Positions 1 through 11,524 are shown, counted from the first letter of the stretch. The stretch is 25,028 nt of DNA from Sphaerosporella brunnea (GCA_008704415.1 VXIS01000491.1:1-25028), one strand, 5' to 3'. Notes: generated by a model not told the origin, from the letters alone. Program-made: numbers and translations.

Positions 1-669
1 CTCGGGCCGACGTCTGATTGAGCGAACGAGAGTGGCGCAGTACCCGATGCTGCAGAGGAACACCAATCCACAGTCCGAAGAAGCAAAACTCCGCAGAAAG
101 AAAGAGCGGATGGGAGAGAAAGACAGGAGCCAAGGCAATGCTGTGCAAGGCACAAGGAAGGAAAGATTGGACGGAAGTACACGCAAGGCGGAAGGCAGAT
201 AAGCGATGGAAGTCGAAGAAGACCGGCCCTTCTGATATATCCAAAACCTGATACTCGGGGGGGCCGAGACTGGATGCCAGAGAATGCAGGAGACAGAGAT
301 CGACTGAACCAAGGGATACACTAGATGGTGCATACCGCTCGCTGTGCTAACTGCAAAAGACCCACTGAAGCCCAAAATAATGTTTCCAAAGGCAATCAAG
401 TAGATGATGATGCTGCCCACCACCTCGTCCGCCCAGGGCCAGGGCCTTCGAGCGTGGCAGCCACAGCCGGGAAGGCGGACTCTGGGCCCCTGGCCCGTGA
501 CCACAAAATAATTTTTTTTTTCAAACGTCAGGGAGCCAGCCAGGCACACGAACCGGCTAGCGAGCTTTGAGCTGGCCATGGCCAGCAGCGGATCGCGAGG
601 GGGCTGACTCTGGGGCAACTGGAACCGTCAATGCGACGCTGCCCCAAGCGAACTTCAGGACGGCTTGTT

Positions 670-686
670 GGGGGGGGGGGGGGGGG
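670..686. repeat. Poly-G tract (17 G)
   Basis: An uninterrupted run of 17 G. Similar tracts occur at 1070-1081 (12 G), 1502-1514 (13 C), 7180-7196 (17 G, just after an A-rich run) and 8088-8101 (14 C). All lie outside the genes. Tracts of this length can form G-quadruplexes and are prone to length errors in sequencing. Confidence 0.9.
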
Positions 687-3488
687 TGCTGAACGTTGGC
701 AAGCCAGAATCCGAAAGCTGCAGCTCTGAGAGGGCGATTCTACGGCTCTAAAGCAGAAGAGCCTATGGCGGTGCGAGGCTCATGTTTCACCATAGACTCG
801 TCACGTTTGATTGGGGGTTCAGGCGGAAAGCCCGTAGCCGCCGTGCAGATGCTGGGTGGTATCTGCGGTGTCAGATGCTTAAAGGCCTAGTTTTCGACGG
901 TTTTTGCGCTCTAACGGAGGGGCGGCCGGCCCCCCACGTTGATCGGTGGCTGATCGACGTGGCGGTTGGCGAAGAGCAAAGCGAAGAGAATATTCAGATG
1001 GGGAGGAGCCCGGTTTCCTCAGCGCCCCGCCCGCATTTCCGCTTCAGGGCTACCGGCTGCAATTGGGTTGGGGGGGGGGGGCGGTGATGGGCGGAGGGGC
1101 TCTCGTTCTCTGCGCCCTCTCCACTCTCTGCTCTGGTGGCGTCTGAGCAAGCTCGCGCATCGATCTAGGCACCGCTGCACGTTTCCTGCACGTACCCGCA
1201 GGCTGCTCTAGCTCTTGTCGGCTGTGCACGGGTGCCACATACATCCTTCCTTGTCATGTTCATGCGCATGAAGAGTCGCGCGTCTAGCTGACGAGGAAAT
1301 GAAAAGACATCATCGTCTGTGCGCCGCTTCCTTCGGCTCTTCCATAAAATATTTCACACCGGCGGCAAGTTCGCGGTTTTTCCACGGGGATTTTCGGAGT
1401 TTCAATCGCAATCGCTGGTACGGAGGCGCGATGAGCCCTCCTCCTCCGCGCAGCGCCACACCTCACATTAACAAAGAGTTTGCTCGTCTCGAACGAGCCA
1501 ACCCCCCCCCCCCCGGCGCTAGCCGAGGACAAAGCCCGGCGTTAAACAGAGCTCGTGAGACGAGCAACGACATCATCTCCTGGGAAAGGGGTAAGCCACA
1601 ATGTTTCTTACACTGCATGTCCGTCGTGCCTATAGTTGAGTACAACTGACGGATATAGCGACCGCTTCAAGAAATCTTCTAGATTAACATAGTAAGCGGA
1701 GGTGCAAATCTGCAAAGCCGGAAGTCTCCGCATGTGGTGATGATGGTGACGATGATGGTGGAGGTAGTTGTTCCAGAACGAGACCTGCTGGCTCCCCTGC
1801 GTGGCACACAACTACACGTGTACATTGTTAGCCAACTTCAACTCCTCGTTAGGCCCTTTATTCTCAGCGGTTTCATCTTTGCTCGCGACGTTTTCTAGCG
1901 TTTTGCGGCCTACTGGGCCAGGCAGAGATTCCATGACTGGATCTGTTCCCGATTACCGACCCTCATTGCATGGCTCAGATCCAACGCTTCCACCTTAATG
2001 TGACAGTCGGTGAGCGACGAACACGTCGATGAGCGGTGAAGGATCTACCTTGTCGCACGCTGGCTGGGGTTGGCTTGGTTCTGTTCCAAAGGCACACTCT
2101 CGCTGTTGTGGGCAGACGGAGGAGTGCGTCCTCCAAGCAACTTGTCACTCGGCAGCATGGTACATTGAAAGCTGTCACCACTGATCGAGCACCTAGAACC
2201 GACCAAGTTTCCCTGAAAGCCCCAGAAGATTACCCAAGACTTGCAGAAGGCGCAAACGACTGATTCCAAAGTGCCTGGTTTATTTATGGAACTAGCCTCC
2301 ATGTTTGATGTTCTAGGGCGTGACCTACGCAAGGTATCCGAAAGCTGGCACGTGGGGGATATCGAGTAGGTACTCCTGTGCTGTTGCCATATATATCTTT
2401 CCCTAGGGGATGTGGGCTTTTTTGATATCAGGGCGCCTCGGCACATTCAAAGGGCTTCACCAGGCCAGGCACAGAAGCGCACGTTAGCCTAAAGTTCTGC
2501 TGAGACACCTTTTCTGGCAACATCCGTGCAGTGCAGAGGTGCTGACCAAGGCAATCCAAGCCCTTCTGGAATGATCTACATCTTTCCCGTATACCGAGCT
2601 GAAACCACCTGCAACAGGTCGGCTCAGACATGATTTGATTTGATTTTCTGATTTTGCCGGCAAGTAATGGAACATCAGCACTTCACCATGATGCAGGTAA
2701 CTTCCACCTTATGCAAGGGGATGGGACTTTATGTGGAAAATGCCGCATGTATTATCTTCTCTTTCCAACTCTCATGAAATAACTTTTGCACGTTTAAGCC
2801 AAATAAGATGTGGTGGCGTTTTCTATTTACTGCCGCGTACTGCATGGGAAACCATCTTCCGGTTTGAAAGGGATGGATTTTCCTGCCTTTGACGAGTTTT
2901 TGAGGCAGTTGAAGTTTGCTGACATGAAGGAGCGAGATGATGTTCTGATCTCCGCAACTAACCGCCTAGTGATTGAGGTCTCGGTTACAAGCTTATACAC
3001 TACTCTACACACTAACATCGACGGTTTTCGCCAGGACACCATCCCCTATCGAATCTAGGGGGACGTTTAAAATGCCCCCTGAAGTCTAATCCGTTCGCGA
3101 GCAAACGACAACGCATTGGCGGGCCTCAAGTCATGCACATCCACACACGCGCTTCAAGCGTCTTGTCCCAAGGAAACACCCTACATTCGCTTTTCGATGC
3201 GCATTACTAAGCACACCTTAATTTCAGTGCACTCATGCGTTACACTCACTCACAGGGCACAGGGTGGGGGTGCAAGTGCAAGTGCACTGCACGCTGCAAA
3301 GCGGACGTTTCTCTTTGTGTACGAACATCTGGCTGCTTAGACCTAGCGGAAAAGGCAACAACAGCGGGAGCCCACCAGTTTCCCAAAATGAAGCCATTGG
3401 GTTTTTGGCTCGAAGAGAACGAATGAATGAATGATCCGAATGGTTCATTTCATTTCGTCTCCTGAAGCATGCTTGCATGACATTTGCT

Positions 3489-3530
3489 ACGACGACGACG
3501 ACGTCTGGCTGCTGGCTGCTGGCTGCTGGC
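3489..3530. repeat. ACG triplets followed by CTGGCTG tandem repeat
   Basis: A short run of ACG triplets (about 3489-3503) is followed directly by three and a half copies of the 7-mer CTGGCTG (3505-3530). It is a simple tandem repeat with no evident coding role. Confidence 0.85.
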
Positions 3531-4052
3531 ACGCCAGTGGTGCCATCCAGACGTGGTTTGCAACCACATTGTGAAGTTGGCCAGACTGGCGGGACATGAC
3601 TGGCACAGCTTTTCAGGAAGGTCTATCCGGGATCGAGGACAGAGCCCATCTTCCACAGAGTTGGGGGGTGGCATTTCCTATTGTGCATTGTGCCACTGCG
3701 GAGCTGGAAGAGGGTCATGAGTACGAACATGCAGAGAGGTTGTTTCACGTCCGACCTACCTCGATACAAACCGGTGACACCCCCACCCGCCCCCGGTTTA
3801 AAACATACCACAGCACTCGCTACCATCTACCGTCATAGTTTGAATGGTTTCAAAAGAGGATTCTTAAAACCCCCAGCACATGGCTCTTAGTTTGATGGGG
3901 ACGGGGATCTTTGGCGGCAAGGATATTTTGCCTTGACCCTCGATCGCCTCCAGGGATATCTTAAGCTTCGCTCGCAACCGTGGTTGCAGCTGCGTCTTGT
4001 GGTCAGCTGGCAGAAGCAAAGATAGCGTTTCTTTCCGGATTGGAGCTGGCTG

Positions 4053-4077
4053 TGACTGGATGACTGGATGACTGGAT
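4053..4077. repeat. TGACTGGA tandem repeat, three units
   Basis: Three perfect copies of the 8-mer TGACTGGA in a row, ending in a partial fourth copy. It lies in the gene-free left part of the window. Confidence 0.85.
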
Positions 4078-6005
4078 TACCGACAACACCCCTTCCAAAA
4101 GGAGGGGGTACATCTGCACGGTAAACTTTCACGCCACAGAAGCGTTTGTATCCACCACCACAACCAGCAGCAGCCGCAGCACTGTACGCTCCACCGCCTA
4201 GAGAGGTATTATGCTCCGTCCATTTAGGGAGGTAGGCAACAGTCCCCGTGGCGTTGTAGCCATGGCCAACGGGGCAGAGCAGTCTACAGACTGCCGGCAT
4301 GCCTTGCATGCATGAAATGAGGCTCGCCATGGACGGTAGGTAATATATTGGATGAAGTGGCAGGTGGTTTGTCCAGTCATGGATACAGGTTCATATAACG
4401 GCATCATCGTGAGGTGTATGGTGTGCACGGTAGATCTCTCCCGCTTTTGGTCTTCCTCAGACTTGGTGAGCGCATATACTGATGTAATCGAGGATTTAGA
4501 GGCTTTCGCAAAAGATGTGTCCACTGCACAGTCTGTTTTTTTGTTTTTTTTTTCCTTCTTTTCCATCGAAAGTTGGATCGTCACTTTCTGAGCGTTTTTC
4601 TTGCTGGACAAACAGGTAGATTGTCATTTCTTACGGGCAAATGCTGCTGACATCACGAAAAGGAATATTTTTCTATGCACTTCCGGCCTGGATCCACAGA
4701 ATACATAGACACCTGGCTTTTGACGTCCGTGATCGTCTCTCAAAACCCCGCGAATTCATGTTCTCATGGAAACCTTACTTGATAAGGCAGAGTGATGTAA
4801 AAAAACCCATCCCGAACAGGATGCCTCAGACTTTAATTTCATTTTCATCATGGCCATCCTACAGATTCTCTGTAGAAGCCAAAATCCGACGTGTCTGAAC
4901 ACTTCGGCCCAAAAAGCAGACAGCAGCTGCAACTTCCCGCGAGGTCTTTCTACGAACTGGCTTTATCTGCCGATCCGTATTGGAGGCGCCTGCAACACGT
5001 AGGTGTTCCTTCCACCCATCCAATCATTATATACCAGAATACACGGCACAGAGACAGCCAAGCGGGAGTAATTCTCGTGATAGTTTGATTGGTCCACTTC
5101 TTTCCCGAAAAGGAACACGACGAGATGATATGATAGGTACTGGATAGGTACACGTGGATGCAATGACTTCGCTGTGCGAGCGAGCGGGAACCATCTCCGC
5201 TCCAGTATTATGATGAGGAGAGCAAAGCGAATGCATCGGTTCGGTACCGCGGTGGGTGTTGAGATATCAGAGGTTTCATCTCGCTCACAACCCCCCGAAT
5301 ATTGACTGATCATTAGATGTCAAACGTTTGTTTTCCGATGTTGTGCCCTTCATAAAATTCAAGCATAGTGAAAACGCATCAAGACGGCCCCGCCCCGATC
5401 CAGGCGGGCGTGTGTGTCTCAGAAGACGTAAATAGTTTTCCAGTTGTAGACGGCCCCTCTACGTGCAAAGCGGCTCAACAAAATTTGGTTATGAGGTATG
5501 TTGCACATTTGCCAGCTGTGATCGTTATAGGCTGTACTTTTGGCAGCATCTCGATTTCTGACCGCAATTGTCGAGTGATATCGTATGCTTGGACGCAACT
5601 GGCCGATCAACGTCAGCGCCTGCAGCGGTGGACTGACTATAGCGGCGCACTTTGACACTTACTTACCAGGATATATGACTTCCCCTGAGCGCATCGCAAG
5701 AATAAACCATGTATGTAACAGCAATCAACGCCAGATATCGGGAAGCACCAACTAGACTTTCAATCAGCACGCGCGCTCGGACCATCCGAACCCGTCATCT
5801 GAAATGGAGCTTTCGTTGTTGTCGTTCTTCTTCTCCCCCGTTGTTGAAGCGTGGTCCACGTATGTAGATCCATCTGTTGTTGGTGACGGGAAGGGAGTTG
5901 GTTGTGCAGGGACGTTCTGGATCGCGGATCGTCCCGTCGTCCCGTGATCTCGTGCGTCGACAGGACCCCTAACCCCTAGCCCGCCTCCACAAACGCGTTT
6001 TCCAA

Positions 6006-6054
6006 CGGAATTTTCCTTTCTCCATATTCCTCGTCCTTTCCTCCTTCGCACAAA
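6006..6054 (+). promoter_or_regulatory. Pyrimidine-rich leader before the Nudix gene
   Basis: About 45 bases made mostly of C and T run up to the sequence CACAAAATG at the Nudix start codon. CT-rich stretches close to the transcription start are typical of filamentous-fungal promoters and leaders. The exact transcription start cannot be read from the sequence. Confidence 0.5.
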
Positions 6055-6875
6055 ATGACCACCGCCGCCGCCGCCGCACCAAAAGCCCACAAGCTGTACA
6101 ACCTGATACTCCCCATAAGCCTCGCGCGGCGGTCGGTGCTGCTCGGGTACAAGAAGCGCGGGTTCGGCGTGGGGAAGTACAACGGGTTCGGCGGGAAGGT
6201 TGACGCGGGGGAGACGATCGTTGCGTCTGCGGCGCGCGAGCTGGAGGAGGAAAGCAGGCTCGTGTGCAGCGAGCAGCAGCTGATGCATCATGCCATCTTG
6301 CTCCTGGAAACGGTCGCCCCGGACGCCGAGGAGGAGATGATACTCGAGATACATGTGTTTGTGTGTACGGAGTGGCAGGGCGAGGTGGTTGAGTATGTCC
6401 CCCCTCGTTCTTTTTTTTTTTTTTTTTTTTTTGTTTTTCTCTCTTCGCCCTGAAGATAGAGAAATGCTGATTGATTGATTGATTGATTGTGGACAGAACC
6501 GAGGAAATGCGTCCCCAGTGGTTCTCCCCCGACTCCCTGCCGCTCGACGACATGTGGGAGGAGACGCGAGTCTGGATGACGGCTGCACTAGAGCTCTACC
6601 TCCCGCAGCCGCCCCCTGCTACCGCCGCCTCGTCATCTTGCGGGATCCTCCCCACGGAGCTTAACCCGCCTCTCAGGGGCAAGGACAAGAAGTGGTTCAT
6701 CCACTACGTCGATTTCCATGGCGGCACCAACGCGCAGACCGGCCTGTGGGATCCGTGGCACGGCATGCGGAACAGTGTGTGGCAGTGGTTCGAGGAGCCA
6801 TTGGCGGGGTGGAGCAGGGAGAGGATTATGGATTGCGCGCAATCTATGAGGAGAGGGGTTGAAGAATCGGATTGA
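6055..6875 (+). CDS. MTH1-like Nudix hydrolase (oxidised purine nucleoside triphosphatase), two exons
   Basis: Predicted 238-aa protein from exons 6055-6392 and 6497-6875. The Nudix box (GX5EX7REUXEEXGU) starts at Gly47 and carries Glu53, Arg61, Glu62, Glu65 and Glu66, the metal-binding set; the usual Gly near the end is Arg68. The motif NGFGGK just before it (Asn43 to Lys48) and EMRPQWF just after the splice junction are hallmarks of the MTH1 (8-oxo-dGTP/2-OH-dATP pyrophosphatase) branch rather than of generic Nudix proteins. Family members cleave oxidised purine nucleoside triphosphates to monophosphates, keeping them out of DNA and RNA. The start has a good context (ACAAAATGA) and follows a CT-rich leader. 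The protein is longer than animal MTH1 (about 156 aa) because of an Ala/Pro/Ser insert around residues 147-165 and a C-terminal extension. The exact substrate is inferred, not shown. Confidence 0.88.
6393..6496 (+). other. Intron of the Nudix gene
   Basis: A 104-nt intron with the canonical fungal donor GTATGT at 6393, branch point CTGAT at 6467-6471 (25 nt before the acceptor) and acceptor ACAG ending at 6496. Splicing joins a GA from exon 1 to A from exon 2, giving Glu113 and restoring the conserved MTH1 block E-(S/T)-(D/E)-E-M-R-P. The intron holds a run of 22 T (6411-6432) and a GATT tandem repeat near its end. Confidence 0.9.
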
Positions 6876-8115
6876 GTGGGATCTAGATGTATAGATTTGG
6901 TTGTGTCGGCTTTCTCTTCAGAATAGAGCTGTTTGGCGCTTTGGCTATGGAGTTCTTTCAACTTCAGGCGATAACCTCTCATGCATCATCATGTCCGAGT
7001 GCTACATTGTGAGGTGGCCTAACCCTCCATCCAAAAAGCTTATCACCGACCCTATGCATCCACGATGGCTAAATCGTCTCTAAAAACGCCAACGAGATTT
7101 CTGTCCTTGCTTTGGCACCTCCATGTGCCTGACTGCTCCAGCCCAGACAGCACCATTCAACAGAAGAAAAAAAAAAGGCGGGGGGGGGGGGGGGGGCAAT
7201 TCCTTTCCGCATGTTATTTGATCAGGTTGTTGTGGCTTATAGCTTATCAGGTTTTGGGTGTCTCTCCATGTCACGGTTACTTTGCAAAAGATTCACGGAG
7301 TCATGGTGAAGCACTCATGCTTGCCAATTCCCGTGCTGACGATACGTTAAATTTGGGTGTGCCTGAAACTCTGGCCGCGTCTTTCTCCAAGCACACATGG
7401 GATAAGCAAGGCACTCGGTAGGTACACAAGTTACTGAAGTAAGTACATACTAAGTACTTCCTTCTCCCAACAATGTACTCTACCTATCGGTGTTCAGACA
7501 AAATTGACGTAATGTTCAACGCCAAAGATAGAGTTTTCAACGCCGACCAGAGGCGCCAACAATAGATTCACAATGACCAACGCTACATAAAGGTACCTCA
7601 ATAGGCTCCGACAGATCCTTGTCAGAATGGACATCAAGGAGAGGTTCGGGTTCGTGAACTCGGAACTGTCATGGCGTTGGACCTCCGGGGTTCACGGTGG
7701 GTTGGCTGCTAGCGCTGTGGTCTCAGTGCCATATAAGCCACCCCCGCCAGTTTATCTGCCACGGCATTTTCGGTCCCGTTTTGCCCTGTCTGCCCAGCGC
7801 TGGCAGGTTACTGCCCAGAGCGCTCCGTGCGGTGCTGGGTCGCGGTGGTGGCGTGCAGATGTGGCGGTGGCGCAGACCGTGTCACATGTTACATTGTGTC
7901 TTGGCTGAGGCTCACTTTGGAGACCACCTTAGACACCGGTATTATTGGCCGCTGTCTCACCTGAAAACGGACAAGGGTTAACTAGGAAACATGACTAAGC
8001 GAGAGAGAGTGGTGTTGAAAGAGTCAGAATCACCTTTCAACTAGACGAGTCGTGACAAGAACAGCAAGTCAGTGTTTCACTCGTCGTCCCCCCCCCCCCC
8101 CGAGAGAAACCGGGT
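6876..8115. other. Intergenic region, no gene seen
   Basis: No convincing coding frame. It holds a poly-A/poly-G composite tract at 7167-7196 and, near 7413-7600, AT-rich sequence with GTAGGTAC/AAGTAC-like motifs of a kind common in fungal intergenic DNA. The reading frame at 7627-7908 has no recognisable motif. Confidence 0.5.
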
Positions 8116-8346
8116 GCCAAGGGACGGAAAATCCTCTTTTTCGGACGTTTGGCAGAACACACAATACTCCACATACAGCCATCTGTGCCGCTCCAGATCT
8201 GCTGATGCTGCAATGTGATTTCGAAGCCGTGGCACATTTTCCCGGTCCAGATAGAGCCAACTGGCTGCTGCCCCGAGATTTCGATACTGACGGCCAATCC
8301 TCTCACACCACCAACCGAGCCGGAGGTGCAGATGATGATGGACACG
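8116..8346 (-). repeat. Dispersed repeat, copy B
   Basis: About 230 bp that reappear in the opposite orientation at 10707-10965. By eye the two differ at only a handful of positions, plus a ~14-nt stretch present only in the other copy. No clear protein is encoded. A 14-C run abuts the left side (8088-8101). I cannot see convincing terminal inverted repeats or a target duplication, so the class (SINE, MITE or fragment of a larger element) is undecided. Confidence 0.85.
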
Positions 8347-8835
8347 ACAAATACGTTCGGCTTCCTATACCGAGTGAGAACCTGGGTTTGACTGAAAACC
8401 TATCGTTTGCCAAGAAGCAACCGATACCTTTTCACGATTTGGGGCGTCTGGAAAGTGGGCACTGTCTACATGGAATAAAATAAAATCTAGGCGATAGAGT
8501 TCGTCCATGCGGTTGCGATCAAAATTCCCAACAGGACGTTTTTTCAAACTATCCTACTTTGGGGTGAACCGAAACGGTTTCTCTCGGCCCCCACCCAGGC
8601 ATTCAGCATTTCAGCGATCGACAGCTGTGCAAGTGCCTGGACTTTTCTAGTGAGCGGGATTTTTATTTCCTAAAGCGCTTGAGGAGCGAAACACGAAGAC
8701 GCAGCAACCAAGTTCACGCACCCACCGAGCCGGCATGGCTCATATCCGAGTCTTTACTCTACTCTACATCAAAGCAAAGAAGGTCCCCCAAACCAAACAA
8801 AAACACCATAAGTACCCCCACACGATAAAACAATC

Positions 8836-8863
8836 AATAAATAAATTAATAAATAAATTAATA
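8836..8863. repeat. AT-rich 12-bp tandem repeat
   Basis: Two perfect copies of AATAAATAAATT (8836-8847 and 8848-8859) and a partial third. It lies about 110 bp beyond the stop codon of the minus-strand gene at 8971-9555, so it may fall in that gene's 3' untranslated or termination region. Confidence 0.8.
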
Positions 8864-8970
8864 GATTCCCCATGAAGAAAGAAAACCCCCAGAGAAAATT
8901 GCATCCAAGTCGTCGTTGCCCCCATCATGAAATCGTAGGAATCATAACCCTCCTGTACTTCGCGGCTAAT

Positions 8971-9555
8971 TTATCTGCGCGACTCCGTCCCCGCAAACGC
9001 CGCATGACTTCGCTTCTTCCCCGCCGCCGCAGCGGCGCCTGCATTCCGCGGTGGCGACGGCGGCGGGTAAAGTTCAAAATCCTGGTAAAAGCGCTCGCCT
9101 CTCACCGGCTGGACCGGGTTCTTGGGGTAAGGATCCGGCGGGGGCAGGGAGCGCCTCGACGCGTCTGGGTCGATTTTTTGGCGTTGGCGTTGGCGGTATT
9201 CGAATTCTACCGGCTCGGTGTTGGTGTTGGCGGTTGTGGTTGTGGTTGAGGTTGTGGTTGTGGTTGTGTGCCGTGAGTCTCGCGGCGAGTAGCATGAGGT
9301 CTTGATTCTGAGTGCTTCTGGGTCGTCGTCGCTGCGAGAGGAGGTAACTTCCACCGTGATTGCTACCGTGCGGTTCACCCGCAATGGGTTCGGCCGTGGG
9401 CGGGTTTCGTATCCCCGCGCATTGAGAGAGTGGTGCGCGTGCGACTCCACGTCTAGGTCTGAGATGTAGTCTGAGGACGGAGAAGAGCTGTAGCTGTAGC
9501 TGCTGCCGGAAGAGGAGGAGGCGCGCTGACGGTGCGGTGGGCTGTAGCGTTGCAT
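8971..9555 (-). CDS. Serine/threonine-rich, probably disordered hypothetical protein
   Basis: A 194-aa single-exon frame with an ATG start preceded by the fungal-style leader ATCAACAGGGCAGAAATG. Residues about 8-32 are almost all Ser/Tyr/Pro; a more mixed segment (about 42-90) follows; then a Thr-rich tract (about 96-108) coming from an ACA/ACC codon repeat, and a basic Pro/Arg/Ala-rich tail ending in a run of five Ala and a KKRSH motif that could act as a nuclear localisation signal. No catalytic motif, signal peptide or membrane segment is visible. I do not recognise the family. Support for a real gene comes from the ATG context, the upstream CT-rich box and TATA-like element, and the length; low complexity means chance cannot be fully excluded. 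Confidence 0.6.
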   Translation of the reverse strand: MQRYSPPHRQRASSSSGSSYSYSSSPSSDYISDLDVESHAHHSLNARGYETRPRPNPLRVNRTVAITVEVTSSRSDDDPEALRIKTSCYSPRDSRHTTTTTTSTTTTTANTNTEPVEFEYRQRQRQKIDPDASRRSLPPPDPYPKNPVQPVRGERFYQDFELYPPPSPPRNAGAAAAAGKKRSHAAFAGTESRR

Positions 9556-9640
9556 TTCTGCCCTGTTGATTGTTGATAGCTGTGATGCGATTAATTGAAA
9601 GGAAAGGAAAGGGAAAGGGCGCCGAACAGCCCTTTTATCT
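9556..9640 (-). promoter_or_regulatory. Promoter-like region of the 8971-9555 gene
   Basis: Read on the minus strand, a TATA-like AGATAAAAGG (9631-9640) lies about 76 bp before the ATG. It is followed by a CT-rich tract of repeated CCTTT units (about 9597-9619). Both are usual elements of fungal core promoters. Confidence 0.45.
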
Positions 9641-10706
9641 CACTCGATCCCATCCCGTGCTCATTGTGCTGTCCAGTAAGAATTTACCGGCGGCGGCGAG
9701 GTTGATGGTGGGGATGTTGTCGGTGTCTGTGCTCTGGCATTGCATGCCGTAACTGGATCGCCGCGGGCGCGTCCTGCACCTGCCTGCCTGCCTGCCTGCC
9801 TACTTGCTGGAGGTTGCATACGAAAAAAAAACGATCCCCCCCTCTCTTTCTGTGCACAATTGCATGTTGGTATGATGTGGAAATGATCGTCTCTCTTGTG
9901 AAGAGGCAGCTGCACTTGCCATACTGCTCGAGAGCAGAGAGGGGTTTCTCGCAACCCGACAACTGTCCAACGACCACGTCAGTCACATACACACGGCATA
10001 CAGTCCTCCTTCTCCTCCTTGCCGGCGGACGTCGGAGCCGCAATTCCTTCCCCAGCAAGCGGCAGGCAGAAGGAGAGACAGCGCGACCCGACCACCTGCA
10101 CAAAACAACTCCTCCACGGCGTGTATACCGATACCACGCCACCACCACCACAACCCACCAATGCAGCCCACAATCCGCAACCACACAACTTGCATCGCAC
10201 AAACTGCGGGATGTGCTGACAAGGATGTGGATGGCGGCGGCCGCCCCAGTTCCACCACCGCTGACCAACCAGCCAACCGCCATCCACCAATTACTCGGTT
10301 AAAAACGTCCTGTCTCGACTTTGCACGACTAGCTCCGGCGGGGTTCGCTTCCGCAGATCAGTGCACGGTTGATGTGATACACACAATAGAGTATGTACTG
10401 GGGTAACGTACGACAATGCAGGCGCCACGCTGTTGGAGGCGCCGGTGTGGAGAAAGTATTTGCTCCCAGAGCGGGCTGGGAAGGAGTGCGGCTTCGTCAA
10501 TTTGAGTCCTGATATAGTGACCAAGAGAGACCCGCGTCAAAAAGAGTAACATGGCGCGGCATTCCCAGTAAAAGCGGCCCCTTCCGCTTGTTTTGAGGTC
10601 AATACATCCGGCCTGTTGCGTGGCTTGGAGTTTTCAATCGACTGCAGCTGCATATGTGGCGCCTGCATTGTCGTCCTTTACCCCAGTGCCTTGTAGGTAT
10701 TGAACC
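9641..10706. other. Intergenic region, no gene seen
   Basis: No supportable gene. It contains a (CCTG)n microsatellite at about 9779-9800 and CCA/CAC-rich low-complexity sequence around 10139-10162 and 10250-10290 that generates spurious long frames on both strands. Confidence 0.5.
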
Positions 10707-10965
10707 CGTGTCCATCCATCCATCATCATCATCATCATCTGCACCTCCGGCTCGGTTGGTGGTGTGAGAGGATTGGCCGTCAGTATCGAAATCTCGGGGC
10801 AGCAGCAGTTGGCTCTATCTGGACCGGGAAAATGTGCCACGGCTCCGAAATCACATTGCAGCATCAGCAGATCTGGAGCGGCACAGATGGCTGTATGTAG
10901 AGTATTGTGTGTTCTGCCAAACGTCCGAAAAGGGGGATTTCGACCTGATTTTCCGTCCCCTGGCT
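10707..10965 (+). repeat. Dispersed repeat, copy A
   Basis: The counterpart of the inverted copy at 8116-8346. It starts after a (CATC)n/(ATC)n microsatellite (about 10710-10740) and contains an additional stretch of about 14 nt around 10938-10951 absent from the other copy. The pair are about 2.4 kb apart and flank the disordered-protein gene. Confidence 0.85.
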
Positions 10966-11524
10966 GCGAGAATCCAAACTTGCACCCTCTTTTGTGCTTG
11001 CTCTCTCTAGATGTGAGTGCTCCCACGCTCTGTGTCCCCTCGCTCCGGATCAGGATCCTTCAGTATTGGGATCCAGAACACGGCGGCGACTAAACGTACC
11101 TCATCTTGCTGATGGATATGGCTTTCAAACAGAGCAAGATCACTGTCACTCCGAGTCGCAAGTAAGGGAGCTCTATCCCCTCGTCCGTAATGCGGATCCT
11201 GTCAAATTGACCGGAAAAGTATGGGGCAACGTCGCACAGCACAACGCCTTTTGAGAAGATAAATTTGTAGATACAGAGCTTTATTAATCCAGAAAGATGG
11301 TTTTGATTAGGTTTACAGAAGTAATTACATGTGTGATGCTGCTGCAGGTAGCCAGTTGCCCGCGAGTCTCGTTCCTCTACTAGGGAGGTTTTGCTGTTAT
11401 TTCTCAGATATCTCGTGCGCCTGCAGAATGCGCGACCCAAGGCAATGCGGCACGCAGAGTAGAATCGAGGTTTTGCTGTTCCTATGAACATTCGGCTGCG
11501 ACAGTGCAGCCGCATCGCAGTGTA

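Larger units (their letters stand above)
1..5760. other. Long stretch with no supportable gene
   Basis: No reading frame here looks like a real protein. The longest ones (for example 2045-2446 and 3887-4330 on the minus strand) are compositionally odd, often lack ATG starts and show no motif I recognise. I see no reverse transcriptase, transposase, tRNA or rRNA signature. The stretch does hold poly-G/C tracts and several short tandem repeats, listed separately. It may be intergenic DNA, decayed mobile elements or a non-coding transcription unit; a gene with many tiny exons cannot be excluded by eye. Confidence 0.6.

Noticed and set aside
933..961. Small hairpin around CCACGTTGATC and its near-complement
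   Set aside because: One short imperfect stem with no tail, promoter or repeat copy; chance is likely.
2045..2446. A 133-codon minus-strand frame
   Set aside because: Random-looking composition and no motif or promoter signal.
2810..3058. An 82-codon plus-strand frame
   Set aside because: It starts at a non-ATG codon and shows no known motif; neighbouring sequence gives no exon that would extend it convincingly.
3887..4330. A 147-codon minus-strand frame with a Gly/Ala-rich segment
   Set aside because: No family motif, no leader features, and low-complexity parts match tandem repeats in the DNA. It is not strong enough to call a gene.
5764..6588. A 274-codon minus-strand frame across the Nudix gene
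   Set aside because: It is antisense to exon 1 and the intron, includes a poly-Lys stretch made by the T22 run, and has no recognisable motif, whereas the plus strand has a full MTH1-type protein.
10634..11026. A 130-codon minus-strand frame with similarity to a frame at 8052-8483
   Set aside because: The similarity comes from the duplicated non-coding repeat; the shared frame is not maintained by any visible constraint, and stops or shifts appear at its edges.
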